Origin: Arthrobacter sp. 35W
Lineage (GTDB): Bacteria; Actinomycetota; Actinomycetes; Actinomycetales; Micrococcaceae
NCBI RefSeq assembly: GCF_000482545.1
Contig: NZ_KI519455.1
Span: 1,797,247-1,861,246 of the forward strand
Length of the DNA: 64,000 nt
Direction of reading: 5' to 3'
Under the pieces are notes generated by a model that was not told the DNA's origin, did not search any database, and saw only the letters and a program-made list of their open reading frames with translations. Both the position numbers and the translations under genes were made by a program. Below, in pieces: positions 54,546 to 63,980 of the stretch (within the stretch, counting starts at the first letter, position 1; each line of letters starts with the position of its first letter).

Positions 54546-55042
54546 CGCTGTGTCCTGGCCCTCAGGAAGGCTGTGAGTCCTTCCTCGCCCCGGCGCATCA
54601 GCCCGTCATGGGCGAAGGTGAACGCCGGGCCGGCCACCGGTTTGAGCAGCTCCATCCACCGTTTGGTGGTCCGCACCCGCCATTCGATGTCCATCTTTGT
54701 CGCCGTGGCATTGATGGGCGCCAGGACCACGCGGCCGACCCCGTCCAGATCCCCGCCGGCGTCGAACACCACCTCGTGCGGGGTCCTGACGCTCGTGGGG
54801 TGGAAGGACACCGTCAGGGTGTAGCCCAGGGATGCCTTGAAACGAAAGGTGGACGTCGTCGCCAGCAGCCGCTCCTCGGCAGAGCTCCCGGCACCGTCCC
54901 CCCGCACCGGCGGACGCGCCACTGTGCATCCCCGCCACCAGTCGGGCCAGGACATGTCGGGATCTGCTATGACATCCCACACCTCCTGCTGGGTGTTCGG
55001 AATCGTCCAGGAGGAGGTGAGGTCGTAGAGACGGGCCGTCAT
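54542..55042 (-). CDS. SRPBCC-family protein
   Basis: 166 residues. SRPBCC/START-like: LTSSWTIPNTQQEVWDVIADPDMSWPDWWRGC (first strand and helices), a long beta sheet (TFRFKASLGYTLTVSFHP, KMDIEWRVRTTKRWME) and the C-terminal helix FTFAHDGLMRRGEEGLTAFL. It binds an unknown hydrophobic ligand. Start at ATG 55042; 73 bp separate it from the divergent GntR gene, which may regulate it. Confidence 0.85.
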   Translation of the reverse strand: MTARLYDLTSSWTIPNTQQEVWDVIADPDMSWPDWWRGCTVARPPVRGDGAGSSAEERLLATTSTFRFKASLGYTLTVSFHPTSVRTPHEVVFDAGGDLDGVGRVVLAPINATATKMDIEWRVRTTKRWMELLKPVAGPAFTFAHDGLMRRGEEGLTAFLRARTQR

Positions 55043-55115
55043 GGGGAAATTGTTGCACGGACCACAGACCGCAGACCACGGAAACTGTGGCGGAATCTCT
55101 GGGAGGATGGGGGGC

Positions 55116-55838
55116 ATGACGGCCCAATATGCCTTGATCTCCGCCGAGCTGCGGCGGCGCATCATCGCCGGGGAGTTCGCCGTCGGCAGCCGGCTCCCGA
55201 GCGAGGCAGCCCTGGCGGCGGAGTTCGGCGTCACGCGTTCCCTGGTGCGCCGGGCCATGGCGCAGCTGGCGAGGCAGTCGCTGGTCCGCTCCAGCCCGCG
55301 GGGAGGCTGGTTTGCCCAGGCGCCGCACCAGATGCAGGAGCTTGACCGGATGCAGTCGTTCGCCCAATGGGCGCAGGCGGGTGGCCGGGTTCCGGGAGGC
55401 CTGGTCACCGAGCGCGGGCATCGAGGGGCGACAGCCCGCGAAGCCCAAACGCTGGGCATCCGGCTTGATGAGCCGCTGCTCTGTTTCACCAGGGTGCGCA
55501 CTCTGGATGGCACATCTGTGATGGTGGAGCGCTCCGTTTGGGCGCCGTGGGCCGCGCCGGTGATCGAGCAGTTCCCGGATGACGGACCGTCGACGACGGC
55601 GGCGCTGGCCGCCGCGGGGATCCACGTTGCGCTGGGGCACCACCGGATCGAGGCCGTTGCCGCCTCGCAGCAGGACGCCGAACTTCTGGGGGTGCGGCGC
55701 TCCAGCCCGCTGCTGCAGGTCAGCCGGGTCACGACAACACGCGATGGCCGTGCCGTTGAACTGGGGGAGGACCGCTACCGCGCCGGAACGATCGCGTTTG
55801 AGGTCAACGCCGGGGAGAGCACACGCACCGTGGTGTAG
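55116..55838 (+). CDS. GntR/UTRA (HutC-type) regulator
   Basis: 240 residues. Winged helix YALISAELRRRIIAGEFAVGSRLPSEAALAAEFGVTRSLVRRAMAQL and a UTRA effector domain (RGATAREAQTLGIRLDEPLLCFTRVRTLDG ... SPLLQVSRVTTTRDGRAVELGEDRYR). ATG 55116 is preferred because GGGAGG lies 9 nt upstream; ATG 55107 would have no spacing. Relatives sense histidine degradation products, amino sugars, phosphonates or phosphate status; here the effector is unknown. Confidence 0.87.
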   Translation: MTAQYALISAELRRRIIAGEFAVGSRLPSEAALAAEFGVTRSLVRRAMAQLARQSLVRSSPRGGWFAQAPHQMQELDRMQSFAQWAQAGGRVPGGLVTERGHRGATAREAQTLGIRLDEPLLCFTRVRTLDGTSVMVERSVWAPWAAPVIEQFPDDGPSTTAALAAAGIHVALGHHRIEAVAASQQDAELLGVRRSSPLLQVSRVTTTRDGRAVELGEDRYRAGTIAFEVNAGESTRTVV

Positions 55839-55916
55839 CGGCGGCATCCGCCCAGTGCGCACATTGGGCCCGCGGGTTTTGCCGCCGTCGGCTGTTGGCC
55901 CGTTTCGACGCCCGTT

Positions 55917-55940
55917 GTTCACCAACGGTTCTTCTAGCCT
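55917..55940 (+). promoter_or_regulatory. PHO-box-like direct repeat and -10 element
   Basis: GTTCACCAACG followed directly by GTTCTTCTAGC gives two 11-nt units, the first matching the actinobacterial PHO-box unit GTTCACC exactly. The hexamer TAGCCT (55935-55940) fits a -10. The site is 47 bp upstream of the phospholipase C start, where PhoP/RegX3 would activate it under phosphate starvation. Confidence 0.5.
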
Positions 55941-55986
55941 TGGTTTCCTGAAGTTGGTCTAGACCGAACCCGAACTAAGGAACCAC

Positions 55987-58143
55987 ATGTCCAGCGAGCC
56001 CGAAGACTTCACGCCCGATCCGTACGAACGCGCGCAGAGCATCCCTGCCGAGATCCTCCGATCCGGCCTTTCGCGCCGTGGCATGCTCAAGGCCCTGGGC
56101 CTCCTCGGCGGCGGGGCCGCCCTCAGCGGCACGGCGGCGGCAGCCTGGGCGCAGCCGTCGCAGGCGCAGGGCGCGGCCCAGTATGCGCTTCCTGCGGGCT
56201 TCAAGGGTGACATCACCGACATCAAGCATGTGGTGGTGCTCGTGCAGGAGAACCGCTCGTTCGACCACTACTTCGGCGCCCTGCCGGGTGTGCGCGGCTT
56301 CAACGACAAGCAGGCGCTGCGGTTCCAGAACGGCACAGACGTCTTCTCCCAGCCGAACGGCTCCTCCTTCGTGAAGCCGAAGCGGGTCACCACCGTGGCC
56401 GGCACCACCACCGGCCTGGACCACTCCTACTCCGGTGGCCTGAAGGCCTGGTCGCAGGGCCGCTACGACAACTGGATCGGTGCGAAGGGCGCTGCGACGA
56501 TGCAGTACGTCACGGGTGAGGAAATCCCCTGGCAGTGGTCGCTCGCCAGCGCCTACACGATCTGCGACGCCTGGCACTGCTCGGTCATCGGCCCCACCAC
56601 CCCCAACCGGCTCTACCACTGGACCGGAACCTCCAACGGCACCACCGCCAACGGTGGCGAGTCCAACGGCACGCGCACCTGGCAGACCTACCCCGAAGCG
56701 CTGCAGAACGCCGGCGTCTCCTGGCGCATCTACGTCGACAACTCCAACAACGGCAGCAGCTGGGTGGGCGATTACACCGACAACCCCATCCGCGGCTTCT
56801 CAACCTTCACGACGTCGGGCACGACGGCGACCGACGCCGCCAACCGGGCCGACGCCGAAAAGAACGCACCCGGAACGGGCCTGATCTGGCGCGCCGGGTC
56901 GAGTCCGTACAAGGCGACAGGCGCCCCGAACAACGACAGTGACGCCAACCTCAACGCGGTGCTGAAGGACTTCATCGCCGCCTGCCAGCCCGGTGCCGTG
57001 AACCCGCTGCCGCAGGTCTCCTGGATCGTCGCACCCTACAGCTGGTCCGAGCACCCCTCGGCCAACCCCGAGCACGGCGCGCACTTCAGCAACCGCGTCA
57101 TCTCGACGCTGCAGAGCAATCCGGAGCTGTGGAAGAACACGCTGCTCATCATGACGTTCGATGAGAACGACGGCTACTTCGACCACGTACTGGCCCCCTA
57201 TGCCGAGCCCGGAACCCCGGGGGAGTACTCCGGCAGCACGCCGCTGGGCTACGGCCCGCGCGTCCCCGCCATCCTGGTCTCGCCCTGGACCCGCGGCGGC
57301 TGGGTCAGCGGCGAAACCTTCGACCATACCTCCATCATCCAATTCCTTGAGACGTGGACGAGCGCCATCGGCACGCCGGCGCGCAGCACCACGATCACCG
57401 ACTGGCGCCGCGGCATCAGTGGCGACCTCACCAGCTCGATGGACTTCGCGAACCCGGTGTTCGACATCCCGCAGCTTCCCGACACCGAGGCGCTCGTGCA
57501 GATTGCCCGGGCCGGCGGCACCATCGCCAGCCAGGTGCCCGAAGCCGACAAGTGGGACGGCGGCACGCTGCGCCACCGCCCGCTCTCGTTCCACCCGCAC
57601 GGCACCTTTGTCGAAGACCGCGCCACCGGCACCGTGGCCGCCAAGCTCTCCCTCGTGGGCGGCCCGGTCGGAAAGGCCGTCAGCCTGCAGGGGTTCCCGG
57701 ACAAGTACGCAGCCTTCGCCAACACGCCCCACACCGTCACTGCGGCAGCGCCGGCCACGTACGACTGGGATGCGGCCAAGTACGACGGCAAGTACGCCTT
57801 CTCCGTCTACGGCCCCGACGGCTTCGTCCGCTCGCACGCCGGAACCGTCCTGCCGGCCGGGCAGAACAACGGCCCCGTGCCGCGCGTCGACGTCGATCTG
57901 GTGTCCGGCGCCGAGCCGACGGTGAAGATCACGCTGCGCAACGACGGGCTGCAGCCCGTGCGCTACATGCTCAGCGCAAACGACTACGTCGGCGGCACGC
58001 ACAGCGTCTGGGTGCAGCCCGGAGCGAACGAAACTCTCCAGTGGCCCACCTCGGAGGGCTACTACGACGTTGTCCTCACCGCCGCCACGGGCACGGGCTG
58101 GCGGCACCGCTACGCGGGCCGCGTCGCCCAGCTCCCGGCCTAG
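55987..58143 (+). CDS. Tat-exported phospholipase C (phosphocholine-specific type)
   Basis: 718 residues. Twin-arginine signal LSRRGMLKALGLLGG (Arg30-Arg31) then AAAAWAQPSQAQ. Phosphoesterase domain with family motif IKHVVVLVQENRSFDHYFGALPG, IGPTTPNRLYHWTGT, LLIMTFDENDGYFDHV and FDHTSIIQFLETW. The C-terminal DUF756-type beta repeats (RHRPLSFHPHGTF, YMLSANDYVGG, LQWPTSEGYYDVVLTA) are typical of non-haemolytic phosphatidylcholine PLCs. It splits phospholipids outside the cell, releasing phosphocholine. ATG with AAGGAA. A PHO-box-like element precedes it, and the LamG/EEP gene follows 45 bp later, probably in the same transcript. Confidence 0.92.
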   Translation: MSSEPEDFTPDPYERAQSIPAEILRSGLSRRGMLKALGLLGGGAALSGTAAAAWAQPSQAQGAAQYALPAGFKGDITDIKHVVVLVQENRSFDHYFGALPGVRGFNDKQALRFQNGTDVFSQPNGSSFVKPKRVTTVAGTTTGLDHSYSGGLKAWSQGRYDNWIGAKGAATMQYVTGEEIPWQWSLASAYTICDAWHCSVIGPTTPNRLYHWTGTSNGTTANGGESNGTRTWQTYPEALQNAGVSWRIYVDNSNNGSSWVGDYTDNPIRGFSTFTTSGTTATDAANRADAEKNAPGTGLIWRAGSSPYKATGAPNNDSDANLNAVLKDFIAACQPGAVNPLPQVSWIVAPYSWSEHPSANPEHGAHFSNRVISTLQSNPELWKNTLLIMTFDENDGYFDHVLAPYAEPGTPGEYSGSTPLGYGPRVPAILVSPWTRGGWVSGETFDHTSIIQFLETWTSAIGTPARSTTITDWRRGISGDLTSSMDFANPVFDIPQLPDTEALVQIARAGGTIASQVPEADKWDGGTLRHRPLSFHPHGTFVEDRATGTVAAKLSLVGGPVGKAVSLQGFPDKYAAFANTPHTVTAAAPATYDWDAAKYDGKYAFSVYGPDGFVRSHAGTVLPAGQNNGPVPRVDVDLVSGAEPTVKITLRNDGLQPVRYMLSANDYVGGTHSVWVQPGANETLQWPTSEGYYDVVLTAATGTGWRHRYAGRVAQLPA

Positions 58144-58188
58144 GCGCCACAAGACCCTCCCACCCCAACTCGCCAGCTGGAGAAGCTT

Positions 58189-61100
58189 ATGGCCGCTACC
58201 GCGCGCCCAAAAACCACCATCCTCACCACGAATATGCGCCGCCTCGTGGCTGCGGGCACCTCGGCCGTGATCGTCGCCGCCGGTGCCGTCGGCCTGGCCT
58301 ACACCGCCTCGGCAGCCCCCGCCTTCGACCCGGCGTCGCCCATCAAACCTGTGGCGTCCTACACCTTCGACGCCGATGCGGGGACCACCGTGACCGACTC
58401 CTCGGGCAGCGGCAACAACGCGCTCTGGAAAGGAACTCCGGCCTATGTCGGCGGAGTCACCGGCCAGGCCGCGTCGGTCAGCGGCGGGGCAAACTATGTG
58501 AAGCTGCCGCTGGTGGCCGGGCAGACGGATGCCGCCTCGAGCTTCTCCTACGAGTTCTGGATGTCCGAGAAGAGCCGGACGAGCTACGGCACGCTGGTGA
58601 GCAACCAGAACTTCGCGGCCTGCAACAACAAGGGCCTGACCCTGTACAACCAGACCACAGCCGGGGTGCTGGACGCCTGCTGGGGCCAGACCAGCGGTGG
58701 AACCAAGCAGTATGTGAAGGGCTTCTCCGGCAACCTGCTCAACGCCTGGCACCACGTCGCCGTCGTCGTCGACAGGACAGCCAACACGGCAACGTTCTAC
58801 GTCGACGGCGTCCAGAAGGGGGCCTCGCCCGCCGGCTCGATCACGGCGTCGACGGCGTTCAACAGCGGCCTGGCGTTCAACGTCGGCGGCCTCAGCGGCA
58901 GCGAGGCCGACACCGCCGACGGCTACACCAACGCCTACATCGACAACTTCAACTTCTTCAACGCCGCCATCCCTGCCGCCCAGGTGGCAGCGGACTACAC
59001 GGCCAGCAAGCCGACGACGGTCAGCTACACCGTCGCCTTCAACGGAAACGGATCCGACGGCGGAGCCACTTCCTCGCAGACCCTGGGCTCCGGCCAGTCC
59101 GCCGCTCTGACGTCCAACGGCTTCTCCCGCGCAGGCCACCGGTTCATGGGCTGGGCCACGAGCGCCTCCGGCCCCGTGGTGTACACGGATGGGCAGAGCA
59201 TCGTGGACCTGTCGACAGACCCCGGGGCCACCGTGTCCTTGTATGCGGTGTGGAACCGCTACCGCGCCCCCGGGGACACCGTCGCACCGATCGTCTCCTA
59301 CGATTTCACCGACGACTCCGGCACCACCGTGGTGGACAGCTCGGGCAACGGCAACGCGGGCACCTGGTCCGGCACCGCATCCTCTGCAGCGGGTGTCAGC
59401 GGAAACGCCGCATTCGTCAACTCGCCCAGCGGCAGCACCAAGGGCGTCAACTTCTTCTCCCTGCCGCTGATTGCCGGCAAGACGGACGCCTCCTCGAGCT
59501 TCTCGTACGTGTTCTGGATCAACGAAGCCGTCTCCAGCTCCGACTCGCCGATCGTCTCCAACCAGGACTTCAACCACTGCTACAACAAGGGAACCACCCT
59601 CTACAACACGGCCGGCAGCCCTGGAATCCTGCGCGCCTGCTTCGGGCAGAACGGCAGCTCCACCTCGCAGAACTACCTGGCCAATGTCAGCACCACCTCG
59701 GTGATCGGCGCCTGGCACCAGGTCGCGGTCGTGGCGGACCGCAGCGCCGGCACCATGACGGCGTACCTGGACGGCCAGCAGACCGTCCAGAGCACCTCCC
59801 TCGCCAGCGCATTCAACCTCGCGAGCGGGTTCCCGTTCAGGGTCGGCGCCGAGGGCTCGGGCACCGATGTGGGCGACGGTTTCATCAACGCCACCATCGA
59901 CAACTTCGACTTCTACAACGCGCCGATCAGCGCGGCCCAGATCCAGAACCAGTACACCGCGGCCAAGCCGCCCACGACGTCGTCCAACACGGGCTCAACG
60001 ATCGACAAGGGCTTCGTGACCGACACCTTCCGCGCCCCCGAGGTGCGGGCCGGCGGGTCCGTCTCGCAGTCTGTCGCCGGGCTCTGGAACGGCACCGCTG
60101 TGTCCTCGTACACAAAGGTTGCGGGTGAGGACTGGCTCAGCGTCGGCGCCGATGGCACCGTCACCGGCACCGCGCCGTCGACGGCTCCGCAGGACCCGGC
60201 CGTGATCACCGTGGAAGCCACCGACGGCACCACCACCTCGCAGATCTCCGTCGAGGTGGCCGTGCTCTCCGCCAAGGCCGCCCCGCAGCTCGCGACGGCC
60301 ACCTGGAACCTGTGGGACGCAGGAACCCATGTTGACGACTCCACCTTCAAGAACCTTGCCGTGATCGCCTCCAACGGCCTCGATGTGATCGGGGTCCAGG
60401 AGGATGGCGGAACGGTGGCGACCCAGCTCGCCCAGGCCCTGGGCTGGCATGCCGTGGAGGGCGGCGGCGTCGTCGGCATCATCTCCGCCTACCCGCTGGA
60501 CGCCGACAGCGCGCCCGCGGCGGGCTCCGTGCCCATGGTCGGGGCCACGGCCCACGTGCTGGGCCAGGACCTGCGGGTGTGGAGCGCCGGGCTCGAGGAC
60601 GCCGGCTACGGACCGGAGGCTGCCTGCCAGGGTGGAGTCACCGATCCCGCGGCCCTTGTTGCCGCCGAGAAGGGCACGAAGCGCTTCACCCAGGCGCAGG
60701 GCGTCGCCGCGGCCGTCGCCAAGGATGTACCGGCCGCCGCCACCACACCGGTGGTCGTGCTCTCGGATCTTCAGTCCCCCTCCGGCGCGGACTGGACGGC
60801 GGCCACCTCGGCCGCCCACTGCGGCGTCGGCCCCGTCGAGTGGCCGGCGCCCGCCCAGCTGGCCTCCGCCGGCCTCACGGACTCGTTCCGTGCTGCCACT
60901 GCGGATCCGGCGGCTGATGCGGGCAACACCTGGTCGCCGATCGTGCATACCAACCCCTCAACCGGCACCGCCGAACCCCAGGACCGCATCGACTACATCC
61001 ACTACGCCGGCTCCCCGCTCAAGGTGCTTGGCTCGAACACCCTGGTTGCGGGCTGGCCCTCGGCCACGAACATCCAGAAGAACAGCTGGAGCAGCAACCA

Positions 61101-62169
61101 CCGTGCGGTGGTAACCACGTTCAGCCTCGGCGCCTCGGTGCCGCCTAAGCCGGCACCGGTGGTGACTGTCGCGGAATCCACCATTGCCGTCCAGTCCGGG
61201 TCGACGCCCCCGGCGTCCGATCTGCTGGCCAAGCTGGGCGCCGCCTCGACCACCGAGGGGGCAACCTTCGGCCTCGATGCCGGAACCGTCGACTTCACCA
61301 AGCCCGGCAGCTACACGGCAGCCGTCACGGCCACCGACCCGGAAACGGGCAAGGTGTCAGCGCCGGTCAGCGTCACCGTGCAGGTGGTCCCCGTCGTCAC
61401 CATCACCTTGGCCCAGCCGAGTGCCGCCATCACGGTGGACCACGGGCACGAGCTGACAGCGGCCGAGGTTGAAGCCGCCCTGCGGCCCTCGTTGAATGTG
61501 CCCGGGTCCATCACCATCGATCTTTCGAAGGTGGACCAGGGAGTCTCCGGCAGCTACGCCGTGGCGGCCACCGGCACGGACGAGCACGGCTTTACGGCGA
61601 CTGTCGAGGGGCAGGTGGTGCTCACGGTGAAGCCGGCGCCCACCGCAACGCCGACGGCGGACCCCACGGCTTCGCCGACGTCGACCGCCACGGCGACGAG
61701 CACCAGCGGTCCCACGGTTCCCGGGACCGGGTCCACGACTGGTTCGGTGGACACCGGCACGGCTGCACCCGGCCAGACCATCACCGTGTCGGGCAGCGGC
61801 TTCGGCCCGGGCAGCACAGTGGTCTTCACGCTGCACTCCACCCCGGTGGAACTGGGCACAGCCGTTGCGGATGCCCAGGGCAACGTCACCCTGACGGTGG
61901 CACTGCCGGCCGATGTTGCTGCCGGCGAGCACCTCATCGTGCTGACAGGCGTTGACGCCTCCGGGGCACCCGTCGAGGTGTCTATTCCGCTGACGGTCTC
62001 CGCCAGCGGGGCAGTTGACCCGGCCGGCACGCAGGCACCGGCGGACTCCGAATCGCTGTCTTCCACGGGCTTCAACGGTTCGCTGCTGGCAGGAGCGCTC
62101 ATCATGATGCTGGCTGGAGCCCTGGCGGTGGGCGTCAACGCCCGCAAGCGGAGCAGACGCAGCCACTAG
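58189..62169 (+). CDS. giant cell-surface LamG / endonuclease-exonuclease-phosphatase-like protein
   Basis: 1,326 residues. Signal peptide to about 42 (LAYTASAAP). Two LamG domains (about 50-270 and 362-595) flank a Listeria-Bacteroides-type repeat (about 275-355, GHRFMGWATSASGPV...SLYAVW). A Put-Ig segment (DWLSVGADGTVTGTAP) precedes an EEP-like domain (about 700-980): Asn707 (TWNLW), Glu738 (GVQE), Asp860 (LSDLQ), Asp935 (RIDYI), His971. The normal Asn of GDFN is Gln862, and the Asp of SDH is Asn970, so activity is doubtful. Ig-like repeats, a Thr/Pro linker and an IPT-like domain follow, then LSSTG (1290-1294), a membrane helix and a KRSRRSH tail: a sortase-like anchor. ATG with GGAGAAG. 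Confidence 0.87.
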   Translation: MAATARPKTTILTTNMRRLVAAGTSAVIVAAGAVGLAYTASAAPAFDPASPIKPVASYTFDADAGTTVTDSSGSGNNALWKGTPAYVGGVTGQAASVSGGANYVKLPLVAGQTDAASSFSYEFWMSEKSRTSYGTLVSNQNFAACNNKGLTLYNQTTAGVLDACWGQTSGGTKQYVKGFSGNLLNAWHHVAVVVDRTANTATFYVDGVQKGASPAGSITASTAFNSGLAFNVGGLSGSEADTADGYTNAYIDNFNFFNAAIPAAQVAADYTASKPTTVSYTVAFNGNGSDGGATSSQTLGSGQSAALTSNGFSRAGHRFMGWATSASGPVVYTDGQSIVDLSTDPGATVSLYAVWNRYRAPGDTVAPIVSYDFTDDSGTTVVDSSGNGNAGTWSGTASSAAGVSGNAAFVNSPSGSTKGVNFFSLPLIAGKTDASSSFSYVFWINEAVSSSDSPIVSNQDFNHCYNKGTTLYNTAGSPGILRACFGQNGSSTSQNYLANVSTTSVIGAWHQVAVVADRSAGTMTAYLDGQQTVQSTSLASAFNLASGFPFRVGAEGSGTDVGDGFINATIDNFDFYNAPISAAQIQNQYTAAKPPTTSSNTGSTIDKGFVTDTFRAPEVRAGGSVSQSVAGLWNGTAVSSYTKVAGEDWLSVGADGTVTGTAPSTAPQDPAVITVEATDGTTTSQISVEVAVLSAKAAPQLATATWNLWDAGTHVDDSTFKNLAVIASNGLDVIGVQEDGGTVATQLAQALGWHAVEGGGVVGIISAYPLDADSAPAAGSVPMVGATAHVLGQDLRVWSAGLEDAGYGPEAACQGGVTDPAALVAAEKGTKRFTQAQGVAAAVAKDVPAAATTPVVVLSDLQSPSGADWTAATSAAHCGVGPVEWPAPAQLASAGLTDSFRAATADPAADAGNTWSPIVHTNPSTGTAEPQDRIDYIHYAGSPLKVLGSNTLVAGWPSATNIQKNSWSSNHRAVVTTFSLGASVPPKPAPVVTVAESTIAVQSGSTPPASDLLAKLGAASTTEGATFGLDAGTVDFTKPGSYTAAVTATDPETGKVSAPVSVTVQVVPVVTITLAQPSAAITVDHGHELTAAEVEAALRPSLNVPGSITIDLSKVDQGVSGSYAVAATGTDEHGFTATVEGQVVLTVKPAPTATPTADPTASPTSTATATSTSGPTVPGTGSTTGSVDTGTAAPGQTITVSGSGFGPGSTVVFTLHSTPVELGTAVADAQGNVTLTVALPADVAAGEHLIVLTGVDASGAPVEVSIPLTVSASGAVDPAGTQAPADSESLSSTGFNGSLLAGALIMMLAGALAVGVNARKRSRRSH

Positions 62170-62184
62170 GCCCTGAATGAACGA

Positions 62185-62225
62185 GGGGCGCCTGCCGCAC
62201 TGGATTCCAGTGCGGCAGGCGCCCC
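62185..62225 (+). terminator. terminator after the LamG/EEP gene
   Basis: Perfect 19-bp stem (GGGGCGCCTGCCGCACTGG and complement), loop ATT, followed by TTGCCACTT; 15 bp after the stop. Confidence 0.8.
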
Positions 62226-62339
62226 TTGCCACTTATCAGCGCCACTGTATTTGCGGTAAAATTCAACGGATATCCACATGATATTTCCGCTTCATAAAAT
62301 ACGCATTCCACTATTCGAAATTACTTTTTCGGAGGAATC

Positions 62340-63920
62340 ATGAAGAACCCCGTTGATGGAGTACGCGGAACACCGGATCTGACTGGACACACCCACCATC
62401 CCGAGATCCAGCGGATCCATGCGGAGGGGCGCGTCGTCAGCGACAGGCTATGGAATGAAGACCTTGCCCCGGCACGGGAGCGCAAGTGGAACGTGCGAAG
62501 CCTTTTTGCCCTCTGGATGTGCGATGTGCACAGCATTGCCGGCTACACCTTTGCGGCGGGCCTGTTCATCACCGGGCTGGTGGGCTGGCAGGTGTTCCTG
62601 GCCCTCGTGCTGGGAATCACTGTGGTCTACTTCCTCATGAACTTTGCCGGCACGGCAGGGCAGAAGACGGGCGTCCCCTACCCGGTGCTGGCCAGGATCT
62701 CCTTCGGGTTGTTTGGCGCGAACCTGGCCGCCCTGATCCGCGCCCTGATCGCCATTGCCTGGTACGGCATCCAAACCTGGCTGGCCTCGCAGGCGGTGCT
62801 GGTGCTGGTGTTCTCCATCTGGCCCGAGCTGGCGTACCTGAACGCCCGCGGCACCGTGGACATTCTGGGCCTGACGCCCATCGGCTGGCTGGCATTCCTG
62901 GTGCTGTGGGCGGTGCAGTTGCTGGTGATCCGCCGCGGCATGGAAACCGTGCGCAGGTTCCAGGACTGGGCCGGCCCGGCGATTTGGGTGGCGATGTTCG
63001 CCCTGGCCATCTTCATCGTGGTCCAGGCCGGCGACAAGTTCAGCCTGGCGATCCCCGGCGTCCAGCCGTTGCAGGGTGCGGCAGTGTTGACCCAGTTCTT
63101 TGCCGCCACGGCACTGACCGTCACCTATTTCGCCGCCCTGCTGCTGAACTTCTGCGACTTCTCCCGCTTTGCCCCCAACCGGCGCACCATCCTGGTGGGG
63201 AACTTTTGGGGCCTGCCGGTGAACTTCGTCGCGTTCGCGCTGGTGACGGTGGTGGTGACGGCGGGCGCGGCGTCCTACTTCACCGATGAGCAGTACCAGG
63301 GTGAGGACATGTTCAAGGTCATCACCGATCCGGTGTCGATCATCAAGGCGATCAACAACCCGTGGGTGACCATCATCGGTGCCGTGACCTTCGTGGTCGC
63401 CACCATCGGCATCAACGTCGTGGCCAACTTCGTCTCGGCGTCCTACGACCTTGCGAACCTGGCCCCGCGGCTGATCACCTTCCGCCGCGGTGGGCTGATC
63501 AGTGCGGTGCTGGCCATCGTGATCCTGCCGTGGAACCTCTTCAACAGCCCCGTGGTGATCATCTACTTCCTCGGCGGCCTGGGCGCCCTGCTCGGACCGC
63601 TGTTTGGCATCCTGTTCACCGATTTCTTCCGGGTCCGCCGCCAGCAGATCAAGATCTCCGATCTGTACCACGAGGACCCGCAGGGCCTGTACATGTACAA
63701 GGGCGGCTGGAACCCTAAGGCGCTGGCCGCGTTCATCCCGGCTGCCGTCATCGCCGGGATCGTGGCCCTGACCCCGGCGCTGCAGGACGTCCTGCCCGGC
63801 GGGGGAGGGCTGGGACCCTACTCCTGGTTTGTCGGCGTCGTCGTGGCATCACTGATCTACGTGGTGATCACCCGCAATGATCCGGTGATCCAACGCGCGA
63901 TCGCTGAGGCCGACGGCTGA
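62340..63920 (+). CDS. NCS1-family nucleobase:cation symporter
   Basis: 526 residues, about 12 hydrophobic segments. NCS1 signatures: the early RKWNVRSLFALWMCDVHSIAGYTFAAGLF, GVPYPVLARISFGLFGANLAALIRALIAIAWYGIQTWL, and FNSPVVIIYFLGGLGALLGPLFGILFTDFF. Relatives (PucI, Mhp1, CodB) carry allantoin, hydantoins, uracil or cytosine with Na+ or H+. ATG with GGAGGA. The AT-rich 62230-62330 holds its promoter. No purine-degradation genes are adjacent inside the window; the cytosine-deaminase-like gene at 39697 is the only thematic link. Confidence 0.92.
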   Translation: MKNPVDGVRGTPDLTGHTHHPEIQRIHAEGRVVSDRLWNEDLAPARERKWNVRSLFALWMCDVHSIAGYTFAAGLFITGLVGWQVFLALVLGITVVYFLMNFAGTAGQKTGVPYPVLARISFGLFGANLAALIRALIAIAWYGIQTWLASQAVLVLVFSIWPELAYLNARGTVDILGLTPIGWLAFLVLWAVQLLVIRRGMETVRRFQDWAGPAIWVAMFALAIFIVVQAGDKFSLAIPGVQPLQGAAVLTQFFAATALTVTYFAALLLNFCDFSRFAPNRRTILVGNFWGLPVNFVAFALVTVVVTAGAASYFTDEQYQGEDMFKVITDPVSIIKAINNPWVTIIGAVTFVVATIGINVVANFVSASYDLANLAPRLITFRRGGLISAVLAIVILPWNLFNSPVVIIYFLGGLGALLGPLFGILFTDFFRVRRQQIKISDLYHEDPQGLYMYKGGWNPKALAAFIPAAVIAGIVALTPALQDVLPGGGGLGPYSWFVGVVVASLIYVVITRNDPVIQRAIAEADG

Positions 63921-63980
63921 GCGGCGGTGTCCTCCCGTGGCGGGGTGTTGCCGGACAAACCGCAGGGCTAGGCTTGCGCC

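Noticed and set aside
56800-59718. 972-codon open frame opposite the phospholipase C and LamG genes
   Set aside because: Antisense shadow of high-GC codon bias; low-complexity, no start signal, spans two real genes.
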